In this document: positions 1 to 6,949 of the stretch, in pieces
How the letters are laid out: every line of letters begins with the position of its first letter
Numbering within the stretch: the first letter of the stretch is position 1
DNA from: Sphingomonas alba
GTDB taxonomy: Bacteria; Pseudomonadota; Alphaproteobacteria; Sphingomonadales; Sphingomonadaceae
Direction of reading: 5' to 3'
NCBI RefSeq assembly: GCF_023516555.1
Contig: NZ_JAMGBD010000001.1
Location: 372,001 to 436,000 of the forward strand
DNA length: 64,000 nt
Notes under the pieces: model-generated
Told to the model about the DNA's origin: nothing
What the model saw: the letters and a program-made list of their open reading frames with translations, nothing else
The model's database searches: none
Made by a program: the position numbers and the translations under genes

Positions 1-992
1 TGACGTCGGTAGACCTGGAGCACTGGGACCCGGCGGGGTTCGTGTTTCCGGAAGGCGAGGCGCCCGCCTGGACTTTGGCGGGGGTTCGGGTCGGGGACTT
101 CTGGGCGCCGGAAATGGCGCGGGTCGGCGAGGAATATTGGCTGACCTACACGGCGCGCGACAAGGATCGGGTGCTGTCGATCGGCCTCGCCAAGGCCAAG
201 CAGCCGACGGGGCCCTGGACCGACATCGGCAAGCCTTTGCTCAGCGGCGCGATGATCGACGCACATTTGTTCGTCGACGAGGTGGGGCCGGTGCTGTTCT
301 GGAAGAAGGACAGCAACAGCCTGTGGCCGCGCCCCCTCGCCCGCCTGCTCCGCGAACGGCCCGAACTCATCGAGCGCCTGGTCGACAGCGAGCAGGACCG
401 GACGACCGCGGCCTGGGCGGCGGCGATCCAGCCCTGGGCCGAGACGCGGCGGCCGATGGAGCGCTTCTTCCTGATGCAGCCGCTGATCCGCACGGCGATC
501 GACAGCTGGGACAAGGTTCGCGCGGTGCTGCGCGCCAGCGGCTGCCCGGCGGACATGCTGGATGCGCTGCAAACGCCGATCTTTGCGCAGAGTCTGCACG
601 CGAATGGCACGGAATTCGCCGGAAAACGCGTGCAGGTGCTCGCCAACGACATGGACTGGGAGGGGCACCTTATCGAGGGACCGTGGGTGACGAAGCAGCA
701 GGGCCGCTACTGGCTCTTTTATGCCGGCAACGACTTCACCTCGCCGGCCTACGGGATCGGCGTCGCGGTCTCGGACGATGTGTTCGGCCCGTATGAGAAG
801 ATGGCGGAGCCGCTGCTGCAATCGACGACGGTATGGCTGGCGCCCGGACATGCCTCGGTTGCGCCGGGTCTGGATGGCGAGCCGCAATTGTTCTTCCACG
901 CCTTCCACCCCGAGACCGGCGGCTACAATGTCTTCCGGGCGCTGCTGACGGCGAAGCTGAAATTCACCCGCGACGACGTCAGTCTGGCTTGA
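1..992 (+). CDS. GH43-type glycoside hydrolase, 5' end outside the window
   Basis: The frame is open from the first bases of the window to TGA at 990-992, so the true start lies upstream; the GTG at 42 is just an internal codon. GH43 five-bladed propeller signatures are visible: DFWAPEM near the start, a MIDAHLF block, FWKKDSN, and IEGPWV, which holds the expected catalytic acid Glu. Family members release arabinose, xylose or galactose from plant polysaccharides. A roughly 90-residue helical insertion (about 328-575) separates FWKKDSN from [11 protein letters not shown], where ordinary GH43 enzymes have a short loop. The 3' end overlaps the convergent mutarotase gene by 14 bp. Substrate cannot be told from sequence. 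Confidence 0.85.
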   Translation, partial: TSVDLEHWDPAGFVFPEGEAPAWTLAGVRVGDFWAPEMARVGEEYWLTYTARDKDRVLSIGLAKAKQPTGPWTDIGKPLLSGAMIDAHLFVDEVGPVLFWKKDSNSLWPRPLARLLRERPELIERLVDSEQDRTTAAWAAAIQPWAETRRPMERFFLMQPLIRTAIDSWDKVRAVLRASGCPADMLDALQTPIFAQSLHANGTEFAGKRVQVLANDMDWEGHLIEGPWVTKQQGRYWLFYAGNDFTSPAYGIGVAVSDDVFGPYEKMAEPLLQSTTVWLAPGHASVAPGLDGEPQLFFHAFHPETGGYNVFRALLTAKLKFTRDDVSLA

Positions 993-1866
993 CGTCGAGG
1001 CGCATGCTGAGCGTCATTTCCTCGCCGGGTTTGAGGACGCGCACGCCAAGTTCCGGCCATTCCTCCTCCGGCTCGTTGAGCGCGGCATTGGCATGGGTGA
1101 CCGGCTCGGCGACGAACAGGCCGCCCTCCCTTGGCGAATAGAGCTGGAAGAAGTGCGCGTCGGGCGAGGACATCACGAGCTCGACCGGCCAATCGGTATC
1201 GCTGATCCGCGCCTCCCCGCCCCAGCCTGCGAAACCATGGTCCAGACCCTGCCCGCAGATGTGGCGGCCATCGAGGTCGAAACGGCCGATCGCCGGCCCC
1301 TTCGCCAGCGGCAGGACATTTTCGTCAATGTCCCAGACGTCGGTGACATGAGTGCCGAGGACCGTGTCCGGCCCGCAGTGGAAATAGGGATGCAGGCCAA
1401 GGCCGCAGGGCATGGGATCGGTCGACGTGTTGAAGCAGGACAGGCGAACCGTCAGTCCGCCCGCGTCGAGTGCGAAATGCTGGCGTGCCTCGTAGGTCCA
1501 GGGCCATTCGCCGGCCTGATGCTCGTAAGCCAACTCGGTCTCCGCCTCGTTGGCGAAGAGGATATTCCAGCGGCCGAGCCAGCCCTGACCGTGCAGCACG
1601 CTGGGGTCGCCTGCCATGTTCGGTTGCATCACGACCTCACGGCCGCGAAAGGTGAAACGGCTGCCGCGGATGCGGTTGACGAAGGGCACGAGCGGGAAGC
1701 AGGCGGCCTCCAACACATTTGTCGAGCCGCTGTGGCATCCGCGCATCAAGGGGAATGGATCGCTGCCTTCACCTGTCCAATCGAAGCGCGCGATACTGCC
1801 GCCAATGGAAGGGCTTAGCGCCAGTTCCAGATCACCGATGTGAAGTTTGACCTGTTCGTCGACCAT
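979..1866 (-). CDS. Aldose 1-epimerase (galactose mutarotase family)
   Basis: Cytosolic enzyme that interconverts alpha and beta anomers of free aldoses, feeding sugar dehydrogenases. Family features: [11 protein letters not shown] (active-site Asn-Arg region), HGQGWLGRW (first catalytic-site His), [10 protein letters not shown] (second His) and a C-terminal [11 protein letters not shown] stretch; the catalytic Glu is probably in [11 protein letters not shown]. An upstream in-frame start at 1899 exists, but ATG at 1866 ([12 protein letters not shown]) fits the family N-terminus better, giving 295 aa. It overlaps the GH43 gene tail to tail. A mutarotase fits the galactose pathway encoded at 14573-20354, though that cluster is 12 kb away. 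Confidence 0.85.
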   Translation of the reverse strand: MVDEQVKLHIGDLELALSPSIGGSIARFDWTGEGSDPFPLMRGCHSGSTNVLEAACFPLVPFVNRIRGSRFTFRGREVVMQPNMAGDPSVLHGQGWLGRWNILFANEAETELAYEHQAGEWPWTYEARQHFALDAGGLTVRLSCFNTSTDPMPCGLGLHPYFHCGPDTVLGTHVTDVWDIDENVLPLAKGPAIGRFDLDGRHICGQGLDHGFAGWGGEARISDTDWPVELVMSSPDAHFFQLYSPREGGLFVAEPVTHANAALNEPEEEWPELGVRVLKPGEEMTLSMRLDVKPD

Positions 1867-1998
1867 TGCCCGTCCCTGTCCCGAAGCTGTCGACGGCATT
1901 CAGGCCGAAGCAACTTATCCACCGGCATTTTAAGCACTTAGGTTGCGGGACGGTTCCCGCGGACGCTATTTTTAGCTCGGGAGCTTGGGGAGGGTCAG

Positions 1999-2304
1999 GT
2001 GAGTCGAAGGGTCAAGGAGTTCATCGACATCGGCGACTTTTCGTCGCTGGACGACCTCATCGCCAAGCTGGTCACGGTCCGTGACGGATTGCCGAATTTT
2101 GCCGAGGCGGAAATGCGGCTGAAAGGCGACGAGATTTTCGGCCGCAAGCTGACGATCAGCTACATGCGCGAGCAGACCGCGGAAGAGGCCGCCTACGACG
2201 AGCGCTACGCCGACGCTATCCGCGGTGCCCAGCAGCAGATGCTGGGTCGGGTACAGGCGGAGCTTTCCGACATGCCGGCGGAAAGGAAGCGCCGGGCGGC
2301 ATGA
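1999..2304 (+). CDS. Hypothetical protein, 101 aa
   Basis: GTG start preceded by the purine-rich GGGGAGGG. The product is a soluble, charged, mostly helical protein with no signal peptide or membrane segment: IDIGDFSSLDDLIAKLVTVR at the N-terminus, then RLKGDEIFGRKLTISYMR, and an Arg/Lys-rich C-terminus. I do not recognise a family. It stands alone between the mutarotase (divergent) and a palindromic intergenic repeat. Confidence 0.6.
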   Translation: MSRRVKEFIDIGDFSSLDDLIAKLVTVRDGLPNFAEAEMRLKGDEIFGRKLTISYMREQTAEEAAYDERYADAIRGAQQQMLGRVQAELSDMPAERKRRAA

Positions 2305-2354
2305 GTCGGCCCCGCGCCGGAATTTGCTTTCGATCCGGCAGTCTCCCCCAAGAA

Positions 2355-2395
2355 GGCAGCGGGATTCCCGCTTTCGCGGGAATGACGTGGAAGGG
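2355..2395. repeat. ATTCCCGC palindromic intergenic repeat
   Basis: A perfect 8-bp inverted repeat, ATTCCCGC (2364-2371), TTTC loop, GCGGGAAT (2376-2383), sits in a longer conserved-looking context ending AATGACG. This is the widespread proteobacterial intergenic element whose translations read VIPAKAGIP or SFPRKRESR. Reading frames across it are artefacts. Confidence 0.7.
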
Positions 2396-2548
2396 GGAAT
2401 GTCCGCTTTCGACGGACACTGGCGCGAACCTAACCGCGACGGAGCCGGGCGACTTACCTCCCATAGAGGGTGGAAAGCAGCGCGGATCGTCATTTTGACG
2501 TGATGGCGGCAAGCCCAAAAGCTCGCCGCCCTATTCAGCCGTTAGGGA

Positions 2549-2893
2549 TTAATCGTCATCGTCGGTGGCGTTGATGCCCGCCAGATATTCGCAGGTCGCT
2601 TCGGTCGTATCGCCCGCATAGTGGTAGTCGACGCCGGCGCCGGTGTAGCCGGTGTCCCCGTAAGTATAGATGTCGCTGATGCTGTCGGAACGCATTTCGA
2701 GGCGCATCGCAATCGACAATGGCAGATATTGGGCCTTGGCAACGCCGGTATCGGCCTGGCTGGCGGCGGCCGCTTCGGACACGAACGTCACAAGGCAGAC
2801 CTTGGGGTCGTGCCCATAGGCTTTTCCAGCCGCGAAGGCCGGGACCGAGAACGTAGATCCGAATGCCAACGAAACTATTAACAATGTACGCAT
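2549..2893 (-). CDS. Small secreted protein, 114 aa, Asp-rich C-terminus
   Basis: ATG at 2893 follows a clear AGGAG Shine-Dalgarno. Residues 1-22 (MRTLLIVSLAFGSTFSVPAF, then AA) form a Sec signal peptide with an AFA-A cleavage site. The mature protein of about 92 aa has two Cys (KVCLVTF near the N-terminus, ATCEYLAG near the C-terminus) that could form a disulfide, a Gly/Tyr/Thr-rich middle (YTYGDTGYTGAG) and ends in TDDDD. No family recognised. The frame is open further upstream, but the signal peptide and RBS fix the start. Confidence 0.7.
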   Translation of the reverse strand: MRTLLIVSLAFGSTFSVPAFAAGKAYGHDPKVCLVTFVSEAAAASQADTGVAKAQYLPLSIAMRLEMRSDSISDIYTYGDTGYTGAGVDYHYAGDTTEATCEYLAGINATDDDD

Positions 2894-2982
2894 GGGGGAC
2901 TCCTGTCCGCTTCTGACGAACGGGCAGGAAAGCCGTCGCCAAAGCCCCGCAAGAACGAACGGAAAGTTAATAGGGTCCGAGA

Positions 2983-3023
2983 GTCCGCTTTCCACCCAAA
3001 CTTGCCGCGTCCGCTTTCGACCC
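2983..3023 (+). repeat. Two tandem copies of the GTCCGCTTTC interspersed motif
   Basis: Copies of GTCCGCTTTCSACCC at 2983-2997 and 3009-3023, in the gap before the small gene at 3155. Other copies in this window: 6728-6742, 41271-41285 (reverse), 39578-39602 (reverse, related) and a partial one at 2401. All are intergenic. Confidence 0.6.
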
Positions 3024-3092
3024 ATGGCGGAGATTCGGCGCAATTAGGCGACCTGGCCGTGGAAAGCTGTTAAAAGCACCTATCACGGGCGT

Positions 3093-3154
3093 ACTTATTC
3101 CAAGCAGCTTGTGGCTGAGAGACATGCGCTCCCGCTTGCGGCTGGAGATCGAGC
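3093..3154 (+). promoter_or_regulatory. Shared 5' leader element, copy A
   Basis: Contains TTCCAAGCAGCTTG, then CTGAGAG (3115-3121), a 4-nt gap, the 13-mer GCGCTCCCGCTTG (3126-3138), and the Shine-Dalgarno GGAG (3144-3147) ahead of ATG 3155. The 13-mer is identical in the leaders of the genes at 5719 and 40109 (minus). CTCC at 3129-3132 can pair with the GGAG, so the element may control ribosome access. The CAAGCNGCTTG palindrome upstream is also present in copy C. Confidence 0.55.
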
Positions 3155-3382
3155 ATGGCCACCACCAAACACGCCTCAATGGGCTCAACTGATCGCTGGG
3201 AAAATGACGGCGGCCGAATGCTGCCGGAGCGACCTTTGTTAGACGACCTCCAAATCGAGCTAAAGCGGCACGGGGTAGTACCCGTCCAGCTGATCATGTT
3301 CGATTGTGGCGGCTATCGTTATTCCAACGCCAGGGATGCGATCGCAGCGGCGAAGAGGCTTTCAAGGCCGGTCTCGGAATGA
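3155..3382 (+). CDS. Small protein, 75 aa, GGYRYSNARDAIAAA family
   Basis: A soluble small protein of unknown function. Its C-terminal half (DLQIELKRHGVVPV, FDCGGYRYSNARDAIAAA) is nearly the same as that of the 74-aa protein at 39885-40109, and both begin with RWENDGG or RWENEGG, so they are paralogues. Its stop codon overlaps the ATG of the sensor kinase at 3379 (ATGA), implying translational coupling and a possible role with that kinase. The start is supported by a GGAG site. The 5' leader is shared with two other small genes. Confidence 0.75.
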   Translation: MATTKHASMGSTDRWENDGGRMLPERPLLDDLQIELKRHGVVPVQLIMFDCGGYRYSNARDAIAAAKRLSRPVSE

Positions 3383-4452
3383 TGCGACTTAGCGATCGAG
3401 CGGAAGCGCGAAACCTCGCGCTGGCGATCGTCGATACATTGCCGGAACCGTTCATGGTTTTGGACGAGAAGCTGCATCTTCTGGCCGCCTCACGCTGCTT
3501 TTACGAGGTGTACGGAGAGGATGCGGAGCACGCCCGCGGCCGTTCGCTCTTCGAGCTGTCGAACGGCCAATGGGATATTCCAGGCCTGCGCCAGTTGTTG
3601 CAGGCAGTGGTCCCGGACCATGTCAGCCTGGAAGGATTTGAATTCGAAGGGGCCTTCGGGGAGCTCGGCACGCGCACAATCCAGTTGAACGCCCTTCCGC
3701 TCAGGGAAGAGGACGGCAAGAGCAGGATGGTCCTGCTTGCAATCAAGGATATCACTGCAAGACGCGCAGCCGAGAATGAAAAGCAGCGCCTATTGGAGCA
3801 CACCGAGGAGCTTCTCGAGCAGCAGGGCACCTTGCTGCGCGAGATGCGGCACCGGATCGCAAACAGCCTCCAGATCATCGCCAGTATCCTCCTGCTTAAG
3901 GCGGGTACGGTGACGTCCGAAGAAACCAAGAATGAGCTGCGGGCGGCTCACCAGAGAGTGATGTCGGTGGCGGCCGTTCAAAGCCACCTGCATGCATCCG
4001 ACGGAATCGAGCAGATCGAGATCGGTCCGTACCTGACAAAGCTCGCCACCGGCTTGGCGTCTTCCATGGTCGGCCCGAAGCAGAAGATCGAGATTAAGGT
4101 GGTGGCCGACGCGGGAACGCTCCCCTCAAGCCACGCGGTCAGCATCGGCCTGATCGTGACCGAATTGATCATGAATGCCGTCAAATATGCATTTCCGAAG
4201 CCGCGATCCGCAGCGCGGATCCGGGTCACTTTCGAAAAGGCGGATTTGGATTGGAAATTGACGGTTTCGGACAATGGCGCAGGCCGCCGAGTGCCCGATG
4301 AACCCGCGAGTTCAACAGGCCTCGGAACTGCACTCGTCGCCGCGCTGGCGAAACAACTTGGCGCGTCGGTGTCGGAAGACTCTTCAAAGAGCGGCCTGAC
4401 AGTCGACGTAACGCGCGCAACGTTCACTTCGCGCCTTTCCAATGCGGCGTAA
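3379..4452 (+). CDS. Sensor histidine kinase, PAS plus HisKA_2/HATPase
   Basis: A cytoplasmic 357-aa kinase without membrane segments. A PAS domain occupies about residues 12-125 (LPEPFMVLDEKLHLLAAS to LLAIKDITARR), then a short coiled coil, a HisKA_2 dimerisation domain with EMRHRIANSLQIIASIL (phospho-acceptor His158), and an HATPase with N-box ELIMNAVKYAF and G-box VSDNGAG. HisKA_2 kinases are common in alphaproteobacteria, and several feed the PhyR/NepR/EcfG general stress response; that output is inference here, since no regulator is adjacent. ATG 3379 overlaps the stop of the upstream small gene, so I take it rather than the further upstream in-frame start at 3304. Confidence 0.85.
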   Translation: MMRLSDRAEARNLALAIVDTLPEPFMVLDEKLHLLAASRCFYEVYGEDAEHARGRSLFELSNGQWDIPGLRQLLQAVVPDHVSLEGFEFEGAFGELGTRTIQLNALPLREEDGKSRMVLLAIKDITARRAAENEKQRLLEHTEELLEQQGTLLREMRHRIANSLQIIASILLLKAGTVTSEETKNELRAAHQRVMSVAAVQSHLHASDGIEQIEIGPYLTKLATGLASSMVGPKQKIEIKVVADAGTLPSSHAVSIGLIVTELIMNAVKYAFPKPRSAARIRVTFEKADLDWKLTVSDNGAGRRVPDEPASSTGLGTALVAALAKQLGASVSEDSSKSGLTVDVTRATFTSRLSNAA

Positions 4453-4507
4453 TTCAATGCGTAAGGCTTTGGCGCTCATCGCCAGTATCGCAGCGGCGTG
4501 CTGAGCG

Positions 4508-4723
4508 ATGCATAATGCCAGCTATATTATCGCGCTGCTCGGAGCTCTCCTGCTCGCTATCGCTGGGTTGGCGCGGTGGCGGATTGCCAGGAAGCCGGAC
4601 CAGGAGCCGCCGACAACCAAAGACAATAAGCGTTCAAACCTGGCCGCGATGGTCATCTTCGCCGCCGCCATTATCAGCGTGATTGCAGCCATTGTGGCGT
4701 TGCTTGCGCGGATGCTGAGGTGA
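4508..4723 (+). CDS. Small membrane protein, 71 aa
   Basis: Two hydrophobic helices (residues about 5-23, SYIIALLGALLLAIAGLA, and 45-68, LAAMVIFAAAIISVIAAIVA) are joined by a charged loop rich in Lys, Asp and Pro. It resembles small inner-membrane hairpin proteins, but I recognise no family. The Shine-Dalgarno is poor. It lies 55 bp downstream of the sensor kinase on the same strand. Confidence 0.55.
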   Translation: MHNASYIIALLGALLLAIAGLARWRIARKPDQEPPTTKDNKRSNLAAMVIFAAAIISVIAAIVALLARMLR

Positions 4724-4843
4724 CTGAATCAATCGGAACTACCGGCCGAGCTCACCTTCCCAGACGTTCCCGCCTTTGATTTGCCGACCGCCCGCCTTCC
4801 ACCCATTCCGGACTCTAGACTTGGGGCCGGGATGAATTGGGAG

Positions 4844-5134
4844 CTAAGCCAAGTCGTCTTGTTCTCTCCCATCCGCCAACGATGCGGCCGCGTGGAAAAC
4901 GCGATTGATTGCATCCTGATGGGCAACGGCGACAGCGGCCAATCGTCCGGCGTCGTCCCTGTCCATGTTCAAGAGCGAGGTGAGATCGACGCTCGGAGGA
5001 TCCTTCATTGCCGCCTCGACGGCGTCGCGCTGGTCCGGCGACATGCGGTGAACATATTTTGCCAGCAGGAACGCAATCATATGCTCGTGCGCGGTCAAAG
5101 TGGCCGCGATGACGCATTGCTCGTCTTCGGTCAT
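4844..5134 (-). CDS. Hypothetical protein, 96 aa
   Basis: ATG at 5134 follows a strong GAGGAGG site and is preferred to upstream in-frame alternatives. The product is a soluble helical protein (MTEDEQCVIAATLTAHEHMI; later HRMSPDQRDAVEAAMKDP and VAHQDAINRVFHAAASLAD). The pattern of short helices with conserved-looking His and Asp suggests a compact helical bundle. No family recognised. It lies downstream of a possible minus-strand sigma-EcfG promoter at 5564-5589. Confidence 0.6.
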   Translation of the reverse strand: MTEDEQCVIAATLTAHEHMIAFLLAKYVHRMSPDQRDAVEAAMKDPPSVDLTSLLNMDRDDAGRLAAVAVAHQDAINRVFHAAASLADGREQDDLA

Positions 5135-5188
5135 AAATGCCTCCTCGGCAGTCGGCGAGGCAGCAAAATTGCCGTCGCCCAGACTCAA

Positions 5189-5359
5189 TCACTCACCGGC
5201 TGGTTGCGCACGAAGCTGTTGGGCAGCCGCCCGCCGCAGTTGCGCGTCCCGCCTAAGCCCTCGGGCTCTTCGCTTGAGGTACGCGCGTTGCCCGATGCCC
5301 TTCGCAAACTGGACGTCGCCCTCGTAAGCGGCGGCATAAGCATCGGATAACCTAGCCAT
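5189..5359 (-). CDS. Possible small protein, 56 aa
   Basis: The frame encodes MARLSDAYAAAYEGDVQFAK followed by an Arg/Ala/Leu/Gln-rich helix ending RAQPAGE. The composition looks like real protein from this genome, and it would be first in a leftward pair with the 96-aa gene. However, neither this ATG nor the upstream one at 5416 has a good Shine-Dalgarno. Treat as tentative. Confidence 0.3.
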   Translation of the reverse strand: MARLSDAYAAAYEGDVQFAKGIGQRAYLKRRARGLRRDAQLRRAAAQQLRAQPAGE

Positions 5360-5563
5360 CCGATCATGATGGTCAGCCTGCGTCTTCCTCACCCGACAGG
5401 CTCGGCGAGCCGGCATGGATCGACAGGGCCATGGCCGGGCAAATTCGATCGCAAGGAAGTGTAGCCGGTCAAACTGGGTCTCTCAGACGAGGCGCTTCCG
5501 CGCAGGTTCGTTGGAAAGCGACACGGTGATTGTCGGGGTGGGACGAACTCGTTTCCAAAAGCC

Positions 5564-5589
5564 AACGAAGCCTGGATCATGTCGGTTCC
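5564..5589 (-). promoter_or_regulatory. Candidate sigma-EcfG promoter, leftward
   Basis: On the minus strand GGAAC (5589-5585) is followed after exactly 17 nt by CGTT (5567-5564), matching the alphaproteobacterial general-stress consensus GGAAC-N16/17-CGTT. It points toward the small genes at 5359 and 5134. The leader would be about 200 nt, which is long, and a nine-base match can arise by chance. Confidence 0.4.
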
Positions 5590-5671
5590 TTGGCGCAATC
5601 AGTTAGGTCGGGGGACGTGGTTGTGCTAAGGGTAAGAAATCAGGCGACTTCCGGACAGTGAGCCGTCGCCT

Positions 5672-5718
5672 GGCTGAGAGACCATCGCGCTCCCGCTTGC
5701 ATGTGGGAGTCTTCCGAT
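5672..5718 (+). promoter_or_regulatory. Shared 5' leader element, copy B
   Basis: GGCTGAGAG (5672-5680), 6 nt, the 13-mer GCGCTCCCGCTTG (5687-5699), then GGGAG (5705-5709) and ATG 5719. CTCCC at 5690-5694 is perfectly complementary to the GGGAG ribosome site, with a 10-nt loop. The downstream protein is unrelated to those behind copies A and C. Confidence 0.55.
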
Positions 5719-5880
5719 ATGGATCTCAATTACCTTTATCAGCGTCATCAGATTTCGGTATTCATGTCGGAAAATGCCGTGTGCGAGCGGTCGCGGAAGG
5801 CGCACCGTGGCCTGATGGATGCCTATGCATCGCTGATCGCCAGCGCTCGCCGTGGACGTACTGTAGTCGTTACCCAGTGA
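5719..5880 (+). CDS. Small protein, 53 aa (MDLNYLYQRHQ family)
   Basis: The sequence begins MDLNYLYQRHQISVFMSENA and continues with CERSRKAHRGLMDAYASLIA, ending VVVTQ. From memory, near-identical small proteins recur in sphingomonad genomes, always hypothetical. It is helical and soluble with one Cys. The start is fixed by a GGGAG site and the shared leader. The stop TGA overlaps the GTG start of the next gene (GTGA), so the two are co-translated. At 53 aa it would be missed by many gene callers. Confidence 0.75.
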   Translation: MDLNYLYQRHQISVFMSENAVCERSRKAHRGLMDAYASLIASARRGRTVVVTQ

Positions 5881-6053
5881 CAGAGCCCGTTTCGCCCGTC
5901 GACGCTGCCATCAGCCTGCGCGAACAGGCTGCCTCCTACCGTCGCCTGGCCCTTCGGGCGAGGACCGCGGCAGGATCGGTCGCACTGCGAGCGGTCGCCG
6001 CCCAGTTCGATACGGACGCACGGCGGATCGACCCTCTCAGCTTGTTGCGCTGA
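5877..6053 (+). CDS. Small protein, 58 aa (LREQAASYRRLALRA type)
   Basis: GTG at 5877 overlaps the stop of the preceding gene. The product is a single amphipathic helical stretch: SLREQAASYRRLALRARTAA, then a segment ending QFDTDARRIDP. This composition is typical of small sphingomonad proteins of unknown function, and the short proteins at 6430-6603 and 9297-9509 have a similar style (helix, RRLA or ERYRELA, acidic tail). The longer open frame upstream in the same phase is discounted because coupling fixes the start. Confidence 0.65.
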   Translation: MTEPVSPVDAAISLREQAASYRRLALRARTAAGSVALRAVAAQFDTDARRIDPLSLLR

Positions 6054-6098
6054 CCGGGCAAGCGAACGGCCACCGAGCAGCCGAACCAAGGAGCAACT

Positions 6099-6323
6099 AT
6101 GGACCGATCCCTATATCTCGACATGCCAGAGGGCGAAGTCGTTACAAAATGCCTCAGCGCCAAGGTCGGCATATCCGTCATCGAGCGCCTTCCCGAGGGC
6201 GGCGTTCGGCTCGTTTGCGCAAGCATGGCGGGCGCTGACATCATGCGCCGAAAACTAAGATCGCGCCTCTTGAAAGGTGACGTCACGAGGACCGCGCTGC
6301 GTCCGGCGGGCCCGATTTGGTGA
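6099..6323 (+). CDS. Hypothetical protein, 74 aa
   Basis: ATG at 6099 has an ideal AAGGAG site 6 nt upstream. The product has an alternating strand/helix pattern: GEVVTKCLSAKVGISVIERL, then a segment ending GVRLVCASMAGADIMRRKL, and a Lys/Arg-rich C-terminus. No membrane segment. It is probably a small alpha/beta protein; no function known to me. It lies 45 bp after the small-gene pair on the same strand, possibly in one transcript. Confidence 0.7.
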   Translation: MDRSLYLDMPEGEVVTKCLSAKVGISVIERLPEGGVRLVCASMAGADIMRRKLRSRLLKGDVTRTALRPAGPIW

Positions 6324-6429
6324 GCACCCCGGCGGATTGGCCCGGCTTCTCCGGCGCCGATGAAAGCCAAGGTCCGGACTAGACCCAAAGTTGCCGCGCC
6401 TGGGCTAGCTGGCCGGGCGCTTCCCTTAT

Positions 6430-6603
6430 TTAAGCAGGCGGCTCGACGGTCGCGTCACCTGATTGATCAGCAAGCTCTCGATATCGCTCGGCCATGGCCA
6501 GATGGATTTGTCGGACCTTGTCCGAAACAGACTGTTCGGCCTGCTTGCGCTCTGCGCGTTCGCGGTTCCGGAAATAGCCTACAGAATTGGATGCCCCGTG
6601 CAT
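6430..6603 (-). CDS. Small protein, 57 aa (YFRNRERAERKQAE type)
   Basis: The start ATG at 6603 is preceded by GGGAG. The product reads MHGASNSVGYFRNRERAERK, then a helix with QIHLAMAERYRELADQ and an acidic tail. Small YFR-RERAE proteins with a following LAERY motif are, from memory, common in sphingomonads and unassigned. An upstream in-frame ATG at 6666 lacks a ribosome site and adds an atypical Arg-rich extension, so it is rejected. Confidence 0.65.
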   Translation of the reverse strand: MHGASNSVGYFRNRERAERKQAEQSVSDKVRQIHLAMAERYRELADQSGDATVEPPA

Positions 6604-6949
6604 GTCCAATCTCCCGTCGCTTGCGTCGCTCCTTCTTCGATCGACGGCGGGACAGGCCGTCCGCATTCAATCGCTTCGGCTCACGTAAAATACAAAAGGT
6701 CTCGATAGGTTTCACGCGGATTCTTGCGTCCGCTTTCCACCCAAAGCTGCCACTGGGTCGCTGCGTCCGTACTCACCCAATCCGGACACGAGGAACTGGC
6801 CATATGGTGATGGTAGGCAGCGCCAACCTGACGTTTTCTCCTAGGTCCCCATCCACGACTTCCCCGATTGGGGCGCCATTACCGTCACGCTAAAACGCGG
6901 TCCGCAGCCGGGGGCCTGTTCGGGGGAGAAAACCTGAACGAGACAATTG
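6604..6949. other. Intergenic region, about 345 bp
   Basis: No convincing gene. It contains one full copy of the interspersed motif (6728-6742) followed by CCAAAGCTGCC, and a diverged GTCC-CCCA stretch up to about 6780. From about 6846 to 6937 a plus-strand frame reads like coding sequence (VPIHDFPDWGAITVTLKRG) but has no start and ends in a stop, so it may be a gene remnant. The 3' end holds the promoter and leader of the transpeptidase gene. Confidence 0.4.
6728..6753 (+). repeat. Interspersed GTCCGCTTTC motif, single copy
   Basis: GTCCGCTTTCCACCC followed by AAAGCTGCCAC. The reverse copy at 39578-39602 matches it at about 24 of 26 positions, which shows the repeated unit is longer than the 15-base core. 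Confidence 0.6.

Larger units (their letters stand above)
5417..5718. other. Intergenic region, about 300 bp
   Basis: No convincing gene. It holds a minus-strand sigma-EcfG-like promoter (5564-5589) and, at the right end, shared leader copy B for the gene at 5719. Short open frames on both strands here have no ribosome sites or sensible composition. Confidence 0.5.

Noticed and set aside
2216-2518. Coding frames across the 2360 palindrome on the minus strand
   Set aside because: The translations are the well-known artefacts VIPAKAGIP and SFPRKRESR of an intergenic repeat.
3113-3157. TPP riboswitch suggested by GGCTGAGAG
   Set aside because: GGCTGAGA is a thi-box word, but the other conserved TPP segments (the 5' GGGGUGC arm and the CUGAUCUGG/GCGUAGGGA parts) are absent, and the downstream genes are not thiamine genes.
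6846-6937. Short coding-like stretch (VPIHDFPDWGAITVTLKRG)
   Set aside because: There is no start codon or ribosome site and the frame closes after about 30 codons. It may be a remnant, but there is too little to call a pseudogene.
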